Positions 32,941 through 41,503 of a stretch of 64,000 nucleotides of DNA are shown one piece after another. The position numbers were made by a program, and so were the translations under genes. Numbering within the stretch: the stretch's first letter is position 1; each line of letters opens with the position of its first letter. The stretch covers positions 124,001 through 188,000 of the forward strand of contig JBCDLH010000003.1 of assembly GCA_038745585.1 (NCBI GenBank). The letters are read 5' to 3'. Below the pieces are notes generated by a model. That model made no database searches. It was not told the DNA's origin and saw nothing but the letters and a program-made list of their open reading frames with translations. This DNA comes from HLUCCA09 sp038745585 (GTDB taxonomy: Bacteria; Pseudomonadota; Alphaproteobacteria; Rhodobacterales; Rhodobacteraceae).

Positions 32941-33887
32941 GCGACATCCTCCAATGAGATTTCAGCGTTGGGGACAATGCTCGGGCCATCCCTGTCGAGC
33001 GCGATAACGGCGCCGTCTTCGGCTCCGGCTGGCGGCAAGCCGAGCCGGGCGCAATATCCTAGGGTGCGCGCGGCTTGGTCGATGTCCTCAGGCCGTTGAC
33101 CGGAGGCTTCGTCGAGACGCATAAGCCGGTGCTTTCGCGCCCGCGCGAGGGCGCTGAGATCCAAAGCTTGCTCTGCGTCGAGGCCAAGATGCTCTGCGGC
33201 GCTTTGGAATCCTTCCGACTTAACGGGCTGAACGATCGCGCGCACAAAGGAGACTCCAGGGCCGGGGCCGAGGAGGCGGACCTTGAGGCCTTCGGTCCAA
33301 AGCGCGTCGATGCGCTCAAGCGCGACATCAAGCCGAGGCAGCGCCATGCGCGGGATGAGGACGACCACATTGGCGAGATGGCCGACATCGCGGGGCAGCG
33401 AAATTGCGTCTTCGGCGGTATCCGTGAGTACGGCGGAAATCGCTCCATTGAGTTGCAGCGCAAGAGCGGGCAGATCGGCCGCATCAAAGCTGAAGCGCTC
33501 CGCCGCGCGTTCGACATCCCAGGACACGATCACTTGGTACTGGGCGCGACCTGAGAGTTTGTTGAGGCCCCTTAAAAGTGTCTCGGAATTGCCGCGTAGG
33601 AGAGCGTCGATGTCGGGTGGCGGCGGCGATCCCGGAGCGGCCGGCAAGATGTCGCCCAAGCGGTGTAGCGCTTCGAGCCTCAATTGGCGTTCCAACGCCT
33701 GACGGGTCAAGCGCCTGCGAAATGTGCGTTTCGTGGCGCGACGTGGGAGGTCGGCGGGCCGTGGCGCCACGATCGCTGCGATCTCATTGGACGTATCGTC
33801 GAGTCGGCACGCCTTGGGTATGGCCCCGTGCCCTTCAAACGCCGCGCGGCGCACGAAGCCCACGATTTCTTCGGATACCAAGCTCAT
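32937..33887 (-). CDS. GvpL/F-like protein with extra C-terminal region
   Basis: This 316-residue protein is a diverged GvpF/L relative. Recognisable elements are QVIVSWDVERAAERF, the NVVVLIPRMALPRLDVALE segment (matching the GvpF/L helix-strand part) and VRLLGPGPGVSFVRA in place of the GPWPPYSF signature. About 95 residues follow that are absent from normal GvpF/L, including AAEHLGLDAEQALDLSALA and ARTLGYCARLGL, which look like two helical pairs. The N-terminal 90 residues are Arg/Pro-rich. Both ends overlap neighbouring genes by 4 bases (ATGA/GTGA), so it is a firm part of the operon. It may tether vesicle assembly to another factor. Confidence 0.7.
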   Translation of the reverse strand: MSLVSEEIVGFVRRAAFEGHGAIPKACRLDDTSNEIAAIVAPRPADLPRRATKRTFRRRLTRQALERQLRLEALHRLGDILPAAPGSPPPPDIDALLRGNSETLLRGLNKLSGRAQYQVIVSWDVERAAERFSFDAADLPALALQLNGAISAVLTDTAEDAISLPRDVGHLANVVVLIPRMALPRLDVALERIDALWTEGLKVRLLGPGPGVSFVRAIVQPVKSEGFQSAAEHLGLDAEQALDLSALARARKHRLMRLDEASGQRPEDIDQAARTLGYCARLGLPPAGAEDGAVIALDRDGPSIVPNAEISLEDVA

Positions 33888-36061
33888 ACGCGCGGCCCGT
33901 TCGACGGGATACCGGCATTGACCGTTGTCGCGCGGGCAGTGGCCTTCGTGCCCAGAGCCGGGCTTGGTGCAGCGTTGGCCGCCTTCAACGCGGCCTGCCG
34001 TGCCTTGTGCGCTGCAAGTGCACCGTCGAGGTCTTGCTGCGCAATCTCTGGCGTGTCGGTTTGACCGGTTGCGCGCCAGCGCCCGAGGGCCCGACGGGCA
34101 GCATCGGTCACGAGGCTTGCGAGGTCTGCCGGCGTTGCGCCCTCCGCCTGCGCCGCGAGCGCTTCGAGTGATACGTCCTCCGACAAACGGCGCCCGCGCG
34201 TGTGGACTTCGAGAACCTCCGCGCGTCCGTCGGCGTCGGGCGCGGCGACTGGGATCACAATGTCAAACCGACCCGGCCGCAGAAGAGCAGGGTCGATCCG
34301 ATCCGGCCTGTTGGTCGCTGCCAGAACGACGATGTCGATGTTCTCCGAGAGGCCGTCCATCTCGGTCAACAATTGCGCGACGACGCGATCCGTCGCTGCA
34401 TCGGCGCGCCCGCGCTCGGGTGCGAGCGTGTCAAGCTCGTCAAAGAATAGGAGTGCTGGCGCCGCGAGGCGGGCCCGGCTGAAGACCGCTTCGATGGCGC
34501 GCTCCGCCTCGCCAAGAAACTGCGAAAGCAGGTTGGACGTACGCACGGGGATGAAGTTCATGCCGGACTCGGTTGCAAGCGCCCGTACCAGCAGGGTTTT
34601 CCCCGTTCCCGGAGCGCCGGTGAGTAGGATCCCACGGGGCGGAGCGAGGCGCAGTTCGGCATGCGCATCACGATGTCTTAGCGGCCAGAGCACGGCTTCC
34701 GTCAGCTTGGCCTTTGCTGCCTCCTGTCCGCCAATATCGCTCCAACTGGGGGGGGCGGTATCCGATGGATCGGCGCGCAGAAGGCTCGGCCGCGTCCGCG
34801 CGCGCGCAGTTTCGAGATCGGCATTCGTGACAAAGACACTTTCGGCGACGAGATCCTCTCCATCTCGCAGAGCTGCGCGACAGCGGGCGAGGGCGGCCAG
34901 GCCCGCCTCGCGTGTCAGGGCGGCGAGATCGGCGCCGAGATACCCTGCGCAGCGGCGTGCGATACTCCGAAGATCCACGTTCTCGGCCAGGGGCGCTTGC
35001 GCCAGATGAAGCCGCAGGATTGCGCGGCGCGCCTCTGCGTCGGGCGGTGTAAACGCGATCTCCCTGTCGAACCGGCCCGGGCGGCGCAGGGCGGGATCCA
35101 GCGCATCGGGCAAGTTGGTCGCGGCGATGATGATGACGCGGTCGCGCTGTGTCAGTCCATCGAGCAGCGTGAGGAGCTGGCCGACGACCCGGCGCTCCAC
35201 CTGCTTTTCGCCCGAAAGCCCTTCGCGGCGCGGGGCAATTGCGTCAATCTCGTCGATAAAAATTATGGCCGGTGCGCGCTGCGCGGCCGCGTCGAAAACG
35301 TCGCGCAGGGCGCGCTCGCTTTCGCCGTAGTGCTTTGAGACAATCTCAGGCCCGGCGACGTGAAAGAAGCTCGACACCGTTCGGTCTGCCAGAGCGCGTG
35401 CGAGCAGCGTCTTGCCCGATCCAGGCGGCCCCGTGAAGAGGACGCCGCGGGGCGCATCTAGGCCGAGCCGCTCAAAGAGATCGGGCCGTTCGAGCGGCAG
35501 CTCTATCGTCTCGTGCACGGCGTCTATCTGCGCGTCGAGCCCTGCAACCCCGGGGTAGTATGGCCGCTCTGGTGTCGCAGGCGCAAGATGGAGCTTGGTC
35601 GTTGGGCCAACCTGTCCTGCTCCCGGCGGGACGAGGCGGACGATACGTGCGTCAACTGGCTGCGCACTCCCAAGACCGTCGGTCACGCGTGCAGGCAGGA
35701 GACAGCGGTCGCCTTCGGTGAGCGGCATGTCGAGCAAAACCGGGTGAAGGTCCGCCACGCCGATCGTGTGGTCGACGGACAGATGCGCCTCTGCGGCCTC
35801 GGGCAAAAGCGCGGCGGAGATCGAGAGCATATCGCCCCAATGCGCGCCCGCATTCTCCGCTGTGACACTGTCCGCGGCAACCGAGCCGTCCGCGCCGCGT
35901 CCGGGCAGCAGGCGGACGTGGGTTGTCCGAGCGCCTGTGAGCGCGACGATGTCGCCCGGACGAAGGCCGCCGCGGGCAAGGTCCTCGGGTGCGAGGCGTA
36001 TGATCGCGCGCCCGGCGTCGCGGGCCGGGCCCGGTCTGATGGGGAGCTGGAGCGGCGTCAT
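33884..36061 (-). CDS. CDC48-type double AAA+ ATPase in the gas-vesicle operon
   Basis: This 725-residue protein has the full CDC48/VAT layout: an N-terminal double-psi-barrel-like domain (about 1-160), then two AAA modules. Walker A1 GPPGSGKT is at 211-218 with Walker B1 IIFIDEID at 266-273; Walker A2 GAPGTGKT is at 482-489 with Walker B2 LLFFDELD at 537-544. Both B motifs keep the catalytic Glu, and arginine fingers (RRPGRFD, LRPGRFD) are present in each, so both rings should be active. Proteins of this type unfold or extract substrates by threading. Starts and stops overlap gvpG and the GvpL/F-like gene by 4 bases. A role in disassembling or remodelling vesicle proteins is inferred from context. 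Confidence 0.92.
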   Translation of the reverse strand: MTPLQLPIRPGPARDAGRAIIRLAPEDLARGGLRPGDIVALTGARTTHVRLLPGRGADGSVAADSVTAENAGAHWGDMLSISAALLPEAAEAHLSVDHTIGVADLHPVLLDMPLTEGDRCLLPARVTDGLGSAQPVDARIVRLVPPGAGQVGPTTKLHLAPATPERPYYPGVAGLDAQIDAVHETIELPLERPDLFERLGLDAPRGVLFTGPPGSGKTLLARALADRTVSSFFHVAGPEIVSKHYGESERALRDVFDAAAQRAPAIIFIDEIDAIAPRREGLSGEKQVERRVVGQLLTLLDGLTQRDRVIIIAATNLPDALDPALRRPGRFDREIAFTPPDAEARRAILRLHLAQAPLAENVDLRSIARRCAGYLGADLAALTREAGLAALARCRAALRDGEDLVAESVFVTNADLETARARTRPSLLRADPSDTAPPSWSDIGGQEAAKAKLTEAVLWPLRHRDAHAELRLAPPRGILLTGAPGTGKTLLVRALATESGMNFIPVRTSNLLSQFLGEAERAIEAVFSRARLAAPALLFFDELDTLAPERGRADAATDRVVAQLLTEMDGLSENIDIVVLAATNRPDRIDPALLRPGRFDIVIPVAAPDADGRAEVLEVHTRGRRLSEDVSLEALAAQAEGATPADLASLVTDAARRALGRWRATGQTDTPEIAQQDLDGALAAHKARQAALKAANAAPSPALGTKATARATTVNAGIPSNGPRV

Positions 36062-36288
36062 CGCGCACCCCTTAGGCGTCCGAGCAGGATCAATTCGAGC
36101 TCCTCAAAGCGTGCCTCGTCGAGGTCTCCCGCTTCGAGCTGTGCTTCGAGTTCCGCGAGCGCACGGCGGATCGCTGTGGGGTCGGTCAGCTCGTCCATCG
36201 CGGCAGTTTCGATCTGCTCGGCCAGCCACCAGGAGCCTTTGATCGGTGCCGAGACCGGGAAGGTGAGCAGCGCGCGGATTAGACCCAT
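36058..36288 (-). CDS. gvpG: Gas vesicle protein GvpG
   Basis: GvpG is a small helical accessory protein. The 76-residue product begins MGLIRALLTFPVSAPIKGSW, the hallmark N-terminus of the family, and continues with an acidic amphipathic helix (ELEAQLEAGDLDEARFEELE). It overlaps the end of gvpF by 10 bases and the start of the CDC48-like gene by 4 bases, so all three are translated together. In studied systems GvpG joins GvpF/L complexes during assembly. Confidence 0.9.
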   Translation of the reverse strand: MGLIRALLTFPVSAPIKGSWWLAEQIETAAMDELTDPTAIRRALAELEAQLEAGDLDEARFEELELILLGRLRGAR

Positions 36289-37076
36289 GCTACCGCCTCC
36301 TCGGGAAGGGCCAGCGAAAGCTCTATAAAGTGAAACGGCGGGACCGGACCGATGAGCTGGACCTCGGGCTCGGCGCCGGGGGCAAAGCCGCTCGCACGTG
36401 CGGCACGGTCGGCGATTTCGGCCAATGCCTCGAGCGCATCTGGCGCAACTAAGCATTCCGCGCGGATCAGTTCCACATCGTCTTCCGGCGCCTTCAGCAC
36501 ATGGTCTTCACACGCCTTTGCGATCGCAGCGGCGAGCCCGTGCTGGGCCCGCGTTCGGCGCGCATCCAGCGCGTCGGCGACGCGGCGCCCGAGATCGATC
36601 CGATCGAAATGAGCCTCTGCCCCGCGGCCGGCCAGACGGTCGCGCGCGGCCACAAGGCTCGGCATCTCCTCCAGCATTGCAGTCAGGGCTGTCTGGCGAT
36701 CCATGCGGACGCGCAGGCCGACCTCGACATGATGGCCGATCCGATCGAACTGCGTTTCGATTTCGCTGTGATGAGTCGATAGCAAAGCGTCGATCACGGC
36801 GACGTCCGCGGCAACGTGGCCAAAGCGCATAGGAAGGACTGGCGAGACCCCCATCATGGCTTCAAGCACACGTGCATGGGCTAGCATACGGCGCCTCGTC
36901 TGCAGGATTTCCGAGCCGTCATGGGCTCCGATCACAACGCTCCGCCCCGCTAGAATGCAGGCTTTAGGTGCGCCCGATGTGGCCCCGGCCAGGTCGCGCA
37001 ACGCGTCCTCGAGCGCTGGCTCGACCTGCCGGGTTAGCCCATAAAGGTAAGCGGCGTTTGCCGCGCTGGCACTCAT
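36279..37076 (-). CDS. gvpF: Gas vesicle protein GvpF
   Basis: This is the most canonical GvpF/L member, 265 residues long. The N-terminus AAYLYGLTRQV, the central segment VSPVLPMRFGHV and the C-terminal LIGPVPPFHFIEL follow the two-domain alpha/beta pattern known from GvpF structures. The ATG at 37076 overlaps the stop of gvpH (ATGA). GvpF is thought to cap or chaperone GvpA near the growing vesicle. The end overlaps gvpG by 10 bases. Confidence 0.93.
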   Translation of the reverse strand: MSASAANAAYLYGLTRQVEPALEDALRDLAGATSGAPKACILAGRSVVIGAHDGSEILQTRRRMLAHARVLEAMMGVSPVLPMRFGHVAADVAVIDALLSTHHSEIETQFDRIGHHVEVGLRVRMDRQTALTAMLEEMPSLVAARDRLAGRGAEAHFDRIDLGRRVADALDARRTRAQHGLAAAIAKACEDHVLKAPEDDVELIRAECLVAPDALEALAEIADRAARASGFAPGAEPEVQLIGPVPPFHFIELSLALPEEAVAWV

Positions 37077-37714
37077 CCGCCGACGCCGTCGGTCGTGCGC
37101 AGGTCAATCGCGATTTCGAGGACGCCGTTGCGCAGGACGATCGCCATCGCATCGGCATCCGCGCCCTCTGGCACGGGGTGCTCGGCTGTGTATTGCCGTG
37201 CGCCGGACGTCGCGACGCGGAGGATTCGGCTCTGCGCCTCTTCCTTGATCGTCACGTCGACTTCGGGCAGTCGGACGCCCGGCAAATCGGCGCAAAATAT
37301 GACCCGCCCCCCCTCGACATAGCTTTCGAGGATGGCTTCGCGTGGCTCGGCCGCAGGGGGCGCGTTTTGCTCCTGTACGTTGTCTTTGAGCTCCGAGGTG
37401 GCACTTCCGGTCGGGGTAGGGGCTTTGTGCGCTGGCTTTGCTCTAGGCTTACCACGCCCCGGCTTCACGGGTTGCGGCCCGGATCCGCCGTCCATGTCTT
37501 GGCCGGCAAAGCGCACGCGCACGCCCGCTTCAGCGCGCAGGGGGCCGCGCGCCGTGCGGATCTCCTGGGCCTGCCGAAACTCGGCGCTGTCTTCGGCATC
37601 GAGCCGATCGATTGCGTCAGACAGGCTCGCGCCGAGCGCGCCGAGAAGGCCGCTGAGCCGGGTGTCGATCTCTCCCATCGCGTCTTCGAGCTTGCGTCGT
37701 GGTTTGTCTGTCAT
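37073..37714 (-). CDS. gvpH: Gas vesicle protein GvpH (Hsp20-like)
   Basis: GvpH is a small-heat-shock-like chaperone of gas-vesicle clusters. The first 120 residues of this 213-residue protein are helical then low-complexity (PGRGKPRAKPAHKAPTPTG). The last 90 form an alpha-crystallin-like beta sandwich: VIFCADLPGVRLPEVDVTIK, ILRVATSG and the closing AMAIVLRNGVLEIAID with the I-x-I-type edge motif. The ATG at 37714 is chosen because GAGGA stands just upstream; an in-frame ATG nine codons earlier lacks such a site. It lies 60 bases after gvpJ and overlaps gvpF. Confidence 0.88.
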   Translation of the reverse strand: MTDKPRRKLEDAMGEIDTRLSGLLGALGASLSDAIDRLDAEDSAEFRQAQEIRTARGPLRAEAGVRVRFAGQDMDGGSGPQPVKPGRGKPRAKPAHKAPTPTGSATSELKDNVQEQNAPPAAEPREAILESYVEGGRVIFCADLPGVRLPEVDVTIKEEAQSRILRVATSGARQYTAEHPVPEGADADAMAIVLRNGVLEIAIDLRTTDGVGG

Positions 37715-37774
37715 TCGATCCTCATAGTTGCCGATGCCCATGCGCTCAGGCGGGCCGGGCCCGGGCTGTGGCCG

Positions 37775-38080
37775 TCATCGGTCCAACGCCTGAAGTTGCG
37801 TCTCCACGCTCGCCAAACGGGTGCGCAACCGCTCGTTTTCTTCCATAAGGTCTGCAGCGGACGTGCTTAGACGCGGATCGTTTTCCCACCAGTTGATGCC
37901 AAGCTCCTTGGCCTTATCGACCGTCGCGATCAGGAGCCGCAGGCGGATCGTCAAAAGCTCGATCCCGACAAGCGACACCGAGACGTCACCCGCGATCACG
38001 ACCCCTTTGTCGAGGATCCGCTCAAGGACGTCCGCAAGACCGTCCGATTGCAGCGAAGCACCTGTGCGCGCGCTGTTCAT
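37775..38080 (-). CDS. gvpJ: GvpA-family minor protein GvpJ
   Basis: This 101-residue protein has the GvpA core (LADVLERILDKGVVIAGDV then SVSLVGIELLTIRLRLLIA) followed by a helix with GINWWENDP, typical of GvpJ, and a 30-residue C-terminal coiled coil (MEENERLRTRLASVETQLQAL) absent from GvpA. GvpJ is a minor wall or tip protein required for nucleation. The start overlaps the gvpO stop by 4 bases (ATGA). Confidence 0.92.
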   Translation of the reverse strand: MNSARTGASLQSDGLADVLERILDKGVVIAGDVSVSLVGIELLTIRLRLLIATVDKAKELGINWWENDPRLSTSAADLMEENERLRTRLASVETQLQALDR

Positions 38081-38427
38081 CCGCCGCTCTCCTCCTCGCG
38101 CCGATAGCGACGCAGGCGGCGGTAGCCCAGAAGCGCGCCGTCGCCCCCGATTTGGACGCTATAGGCGGCCAGGAGATCGTTTTCGCCCATCCGAGCGGCG
38201 CCTTCGATGGCATCGACAGTGACGTGCCAGCCGCCCTGGCCATCTGCGTCGCTGGCGACAATCCCATCGATTGGCAGTCCCGTCAGTTCCGCGGTCGCGT
38301 TGCGCGCGATCGCAAGCGCTTCAATCAACGCAATCGGTCGCTTGGCCTCATCAGCCCAACCGCCGGTCTCATCTGGCGCAGGGCGGGCCCGCTTGGACGC
38401 GGTCGGTTTGTCCGATCCCTGCGCCAT
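38077..38427 (-). CDS. gvpO: Gas vesicle protein GvpO
   Basis: GvpO is a small cytosolic accessory protein. The 116-residue product has a disordered N-terminus and the family domain from about residue 30: ALAIARNATAELTGLPIDGI, GGWHVTVDAIEGAARMGEND and LLAAYSVQIGGDGALLGYRRLRRYRREE, where the final basic strand is characteristic. The preceding codon is GTG (38430), so the start is GTG or ATG within the GTGATG string that overlaps the previous stop. Translation is clearly coupled. Confidence 0.9.
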   Translation of the reverse strand: MAQGSDKPTASKRARPAPDETGGWADEAKRPIALIEALAIARNATAELTGLPIDGIVASDADGQGGWHVTVDAIEGAARMGENDLLAAYSVQIGGDGALLGYRRLRRYRREEESGG

Positions 38428-38666
38428 CACAGTGTCCCATCATCGCTGCGGAGCCGTTCGAGCATCTTACCGGCGCGCTGCTGGGTCCGTTGCAAGTCGA
38501 CGCCGGCGCGCTTGGCGCGCTTTTCGAGCTGATCGAGCTCTCGGTTGAGGCGTGCGGCGTCAAACTCGAGCCGCACCAGCTCAACCGCCGCTTCGGCACG
38601 TGTGCGTGGGACCCGGCGTGTTGCGCCCAAGGGACGGGCGATATCCGCAGAAACGGGCTTTCTCAT
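38427..38666 (-). CDS. Small coiled-coil gas-vesicle-cluster protein
   Basis: This 79-residue basic protein sits between gvpN and gvpO. It has a short disordered start (MRKPVSADIARPLGATRR) and then a single long amphipathic helix (AAVELVRLEFDAARLNREL, then KRAKRAGVDLQRTQQRAGKMLERL). Small helical proteins in this position occur in several proteobacterial gvp clusters under differing names, so no symbol is given. The ATG at 38666 overlaps the gvpN stop by 4 bases, which decides the start against the longer open frame. Confidence 0.7.
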   Translation of the reverse strand: MRKPVSADIARPLGATRRVPRTRAEAAVELVRLEFDAARLNRELDQLEKRAKRAGVDLQRTQQRAGKMLERLRSDDGTL

Positions 38667-39823
38667 GGGGCAGACCTCTGAGCACGCACGGGCGCCGCCA
38701 CCGTCGACCCGCGACGTGCCAACGGAGCCGCTGAGGCGCAAATCTGGCGGACGACTTCCTCGGTGTCACTTTGCGGCAAGCGCCCACGCAGGACATCCGC
38801 GCAGACTTGGACGAACCGGGCATCGTTTGGATCGGTGGGGATATCCTCGGATTGAAGCAGCCGGGCGACGAGAATTGCCGTCCGCATTGACACGCCGATC
38901 CCCTTGCCATCCGGGCGCCTCAATGGCCGAAGGAGGCTGACAATGCGCGCAGCGTCAGTCGGCGCGATCCCCGTCGCGCTTGCGACGATCCGGCTCTCGG
39001 TGTCAGGCGGCAACTCGGTGAAATCGAACGTCACGATCCGGTCGAGCAGGGCGTCGGGCGCCTCGCGCGTGCCTCGGTAATCGGCTGGGTTCGACGTCAG
39101 GATCAGGCGAAACTCTGGATGTGCGCGCAGAATCTGACGCCCGTCGGACGGGTGCGCCACAACGAGCACTTTTTCCTCTAACACCGAGAGCAGCGCGACG
39201 TTGGCCTCGGGCGGGGCGCGCGTGAACTCGTCAAAGATCAGCGTGTGCCCCTGGCTCATCGCGGCAACGAGGGCGCCCTCCATCCAGTCCGGCCGGGTCT
39301 GCGTTTCCGTCCGGCGCACGCTCGCGATGTATTTGTCGTCGAGCCGTGAGGTCCGCTGTCCCGTTTCGCGGCCAATCAGATCCTCTGGTGTCATCTGCGC
39401 GTGGCCGGTCAGCAAGCTCATCGGTCGGCCGATCCCGCGCCCGACGCGAAGTGCCATTGCCGTTTTGCCCATGCCCGCAGGGCCTTTGAACTGCACGGCA
39501 ACGCCAGCTCTGAGATAGGCGCTGGCGCGGCTATAGATCGAGTGAAGCTCGGCGTCCTCGAAAAACCGGCGTTGCTCGCGCCCGCCCGTCCAATGCAGGT
39601 CGACTGCGATCTCTTTTCCGCCATCCGGATAGGGCTCGCGCGAGGGCGCTCTGGCCGCGTGAGCTTCGGTTGCGCCCGTCGAGGGGATGGACCCACCGCC
39701 ATTCGGCACATCGATCCTATCTGCGCCAGGGGCCTCGGATTGAGAAACCGGGCCTTCGGGCAGCGCCTCATAGGGCGTAGGTGTAACGGCTGGGGGCAAC
39801 GGTTTCTCCGTTCTCTCGGTCAT
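38663..39823 (-). CDS. gvpN: Gas vesicle AAA ATPase GvpN
   Basis: GvpN is a MoxR-related AAA+ ATPase required for vesicles to grow beyond small bicones. Walker A GPAGMGKT is at 114-121, Walker B LIFDEF near 195-200, and sensor 1 lies in LILTSNPADYRG. The protein has 386 residues, longer than the roughly 300 of typical GvpN because of about 70 Pro/Glu-rich N-terminal residues. The ATG at 39823 is chosen since coding character fades upstream. An 82-base gap separates it from the triple-CheW gene on the same strand; this gap could hold a promoter or simply be read through. Confidence 0.92.
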   Translation of the reverse strand: MTERTEKPLPPAVTPTPYEALPEGPVSQSEAPGADRIDVPNGGGSIPSTGATEAHAARAPSREPYPDGGKEIAVDLHWTGGREQRRFFEDAELHSIYSRASAYLRAGVAVQFKGPAGMGKTAMALRVGRGIGRPMSLLTGHAQMTPEDLIGRETGQRTSRLDDKYIASVRRTETQTRPDWMEGALVAAMSQGHTLIFDEFTRAPPEANVALLSVLEEKVLVVAHPSDGRQILRAHPEFRLILTSNPADYRGTREAPDALLDRIVTFDFTELPPDTESRIVASATGIAPTDAARIVSLLRPLRRPDGKGIGVSMRTAILVARLLQSEDIPTDPNDARFVQVCADVLRGRLPQSDTEEVVRQICASAAPLARRGSTVAAPVRAQRSAP

Positions 39824-39905
39824 TTCGGCGTAGCACCCAGAGAGTTGAGACAGAGTAAACGCGGGCGGGAAATAACCGAGCACAGAGGTGTTGGCGGATC
39901 TCCCG

Positions 39906-41501
39906 CTAGGGTGCGACAAGGCTCGCTGCGAGCCGGGCGAGATCCAGTGCGGGCACAATGCGGCGGTTGGGGCCACGCCCCAATTGAACGATGGTGCCGG
40001 TGTCCCCCGCTTGGTCCGCGCTGCGGCGCCACTCTGACGTCTCAACGCCCTGCACGCCGTGCACGGCGAAGCCGATCCGATGCTGCCCGACACCGACGAG
40101 AAGGATCCGGCTTAGGCCGTCGTCTGGCGAACGCAGGCCAAGCCGCCGCGCAAGATCGACATAGACCACCGGACTGTCCTCCAGCCTAAAGACACCGACG
40201 ACGCCGGGCACCGGCGATGAGCGGTAAGGCGTTACCGTTTTCGGCGGGGTCAGAACGCGCAAGATCTGCGCAGCAGGCGCGGCTAGCGCGGTCCCTGCAT
40301 CGAACACAAGGTGGCGAATGCGCTCGCGCACGACATCGCCGCCGCGCTTTTTGGCAAGGCGTTGGGCCTTTGGCGTCGAGGCTTTGACGGTCGACAAAGG
40401 CGCGAGGTCGCGGATCGCGGCATGCGCATCCAAGCGCTCCGGGCAAAGCACGAAGGTCTGCCGACCCGCCGCCTCGGAGGCCATGACACCGGCAAGAACG
40501 CCGCCGGCGCTGTCGATGGTGGGCGGGGCCGGGCGGAGGTCCGCGTGATCGGCGTTGCGCATCCTTTCGATCCGGTCGACCGCGAGGCCGACCCGCGCGC
40601 CTTCGGCGAGCCGGAGCACGACGATCTCAGCCTCCCCAGGGGCCGAGAGCGTGCCTAGGCCCGTTAGGAGCGGTGTCTGGAGAACTGGAACACGCTGTTT
40701 GTGATACGTGATGCTGCCAAGGCAGGGCCCTGAGGTAAGTGCGTTCTCTTCTACCTTTATTCGCGGCACCGTGCCTTGGATCGCGGTCGCGGCGAGCGCA
40801 TAATCAGCGCCGCCTGCGGAGAATATGAGCATGGGCTCCTGGCCGTTCGCCCGCACGGTTTGGTCGGTGTCCGAAGGGGACTGGCGCGCTTTGTTGCCCT
40901 TGCCGAAAGCGCGGTGCGGCGCTGAGATAAGATCGTCGCGCTCAAAGAGCGCTTCGGGTGAGACGACCGTGACAACTTGTTCGCCGCACAGAACGCTCCC
41001 ACGCAGGCCGGAGGGGGGCGCCGTGCGCGTTTTGTCGGACACCGTCTCAAAACGGGTTGTGTCGATCTTTAAAAGCCCGTCGATCTGGTCAACGCCGAGG
41101 CCCATCAGCCGCCCGCCATGGCGCAGGATCGCAGCGAATGCGGGCTTTGCATCGGTTGCCCGCGCGGCGCCGCTCAGGCCCGCAAGGTCAAAGATCGGAA
41201 CCAGTGTCCCGCGAAGCTCCAACCCGCCTTGCAGATGCGCGGCTGGTTGGAAAAGCGGGTTGAGCTGCGTGACGCGGGCGACCTCGGCGAGGCTTTGGAT
41301 CGGGATGCCAAAGGCCGCAGCGCCACAGCGCGCGACGCCCACCGTAAGCTCTTGCGCGGGCGGATCGATCGTGATGTCCGCCTGGGGAGTGCCTGCCGAT
41401 GCATCAGAAGGCGAAGCGGCGGGGGCGTCTTTGAGGTCCACATGCGCTGCGGCCGCCTTCTCTAAACCTCCGGCGCCCGGTGCGGCCTCGTTGATCTCCA
41501 T
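39906..41501 (-). CDS. Triple-CheW-domain coupling protein
   Basis: This 531-residue cytosolic protein consists of three consecutive CheW-like domains: about 50-200 (from LTVGVARCGAAAFGIPIQ, with GTLVPIFDLAGLSG), about 218-370 (from MLIFSAGGADYALAATAIQ, with KQRVPVLQTPLL) and about 390-525 (from RHLVFDAGTALAAPAAQIL, with GVVGVFRLEDSPVVYVDLARRLG). CheW couples chemoreceptors to the CheA kinase; proteins with several CheW domains can build or shape receptor arrays. It starts 2 bases after the stop of the PAS chemoreceptor gene, so they form one unit, and it is followed by gvpN. No CheA, CheY, CheR or CheB gene is in the window. Confidence 0.88.
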   Translation of the reverse strand: MEINEAAPGAGGLEKAAAAHVDLKDAPAASPSDASAGTPQADITIDPPAQELTVGVARCGAAAFGIPIQSLAEVARVTQLNPLFQPAAHLQGGLELRGTLVPIFDLAGLSGAARATDAKPAFAAILRHGGRLMGLGVDQIDGLLKIDTTRFETVSDKTRTAPPSGLRGSVLCGEQVVTVVSPEALFERDDLISAPHRAFGKGNKARQSPSDTDQTVRANGQEPMLIFSAGGADYALAATAIQGTVPRIKVEENALTSGPCLGSITYHKQRVPVLQTPLLTGLGTLSAPGEAEIVVLRLAEGARVGLAVDRIERMRNADHADLRPAPPTIDSAGGVLAGVMASEAAGRQTFVLCPERLDAHAAIRDLAPLSTVKASTPKAQRLAKKRGGDVVRERIRHLVFDAGTALAAPAAQILRVLTPPKTVTPYRSSPVPGVVGVFRLEDSPVVYVDLARRLGLRSPDDGLSRILLVGVGQHRIGFAVHGVQGVETSEWRRSADQAGDTGTIVQLGRGPNRRIVPALDLARLAASLVAP

Positions 41502-41503
41502 CC

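Noticed and set aside
31777..33099. Open frame of 440 codons on the plus strand across gvp genes
   Set aside because: It runs against four overlapping minus-strand genes with recognisable GvpF/L and GvpS motifs.
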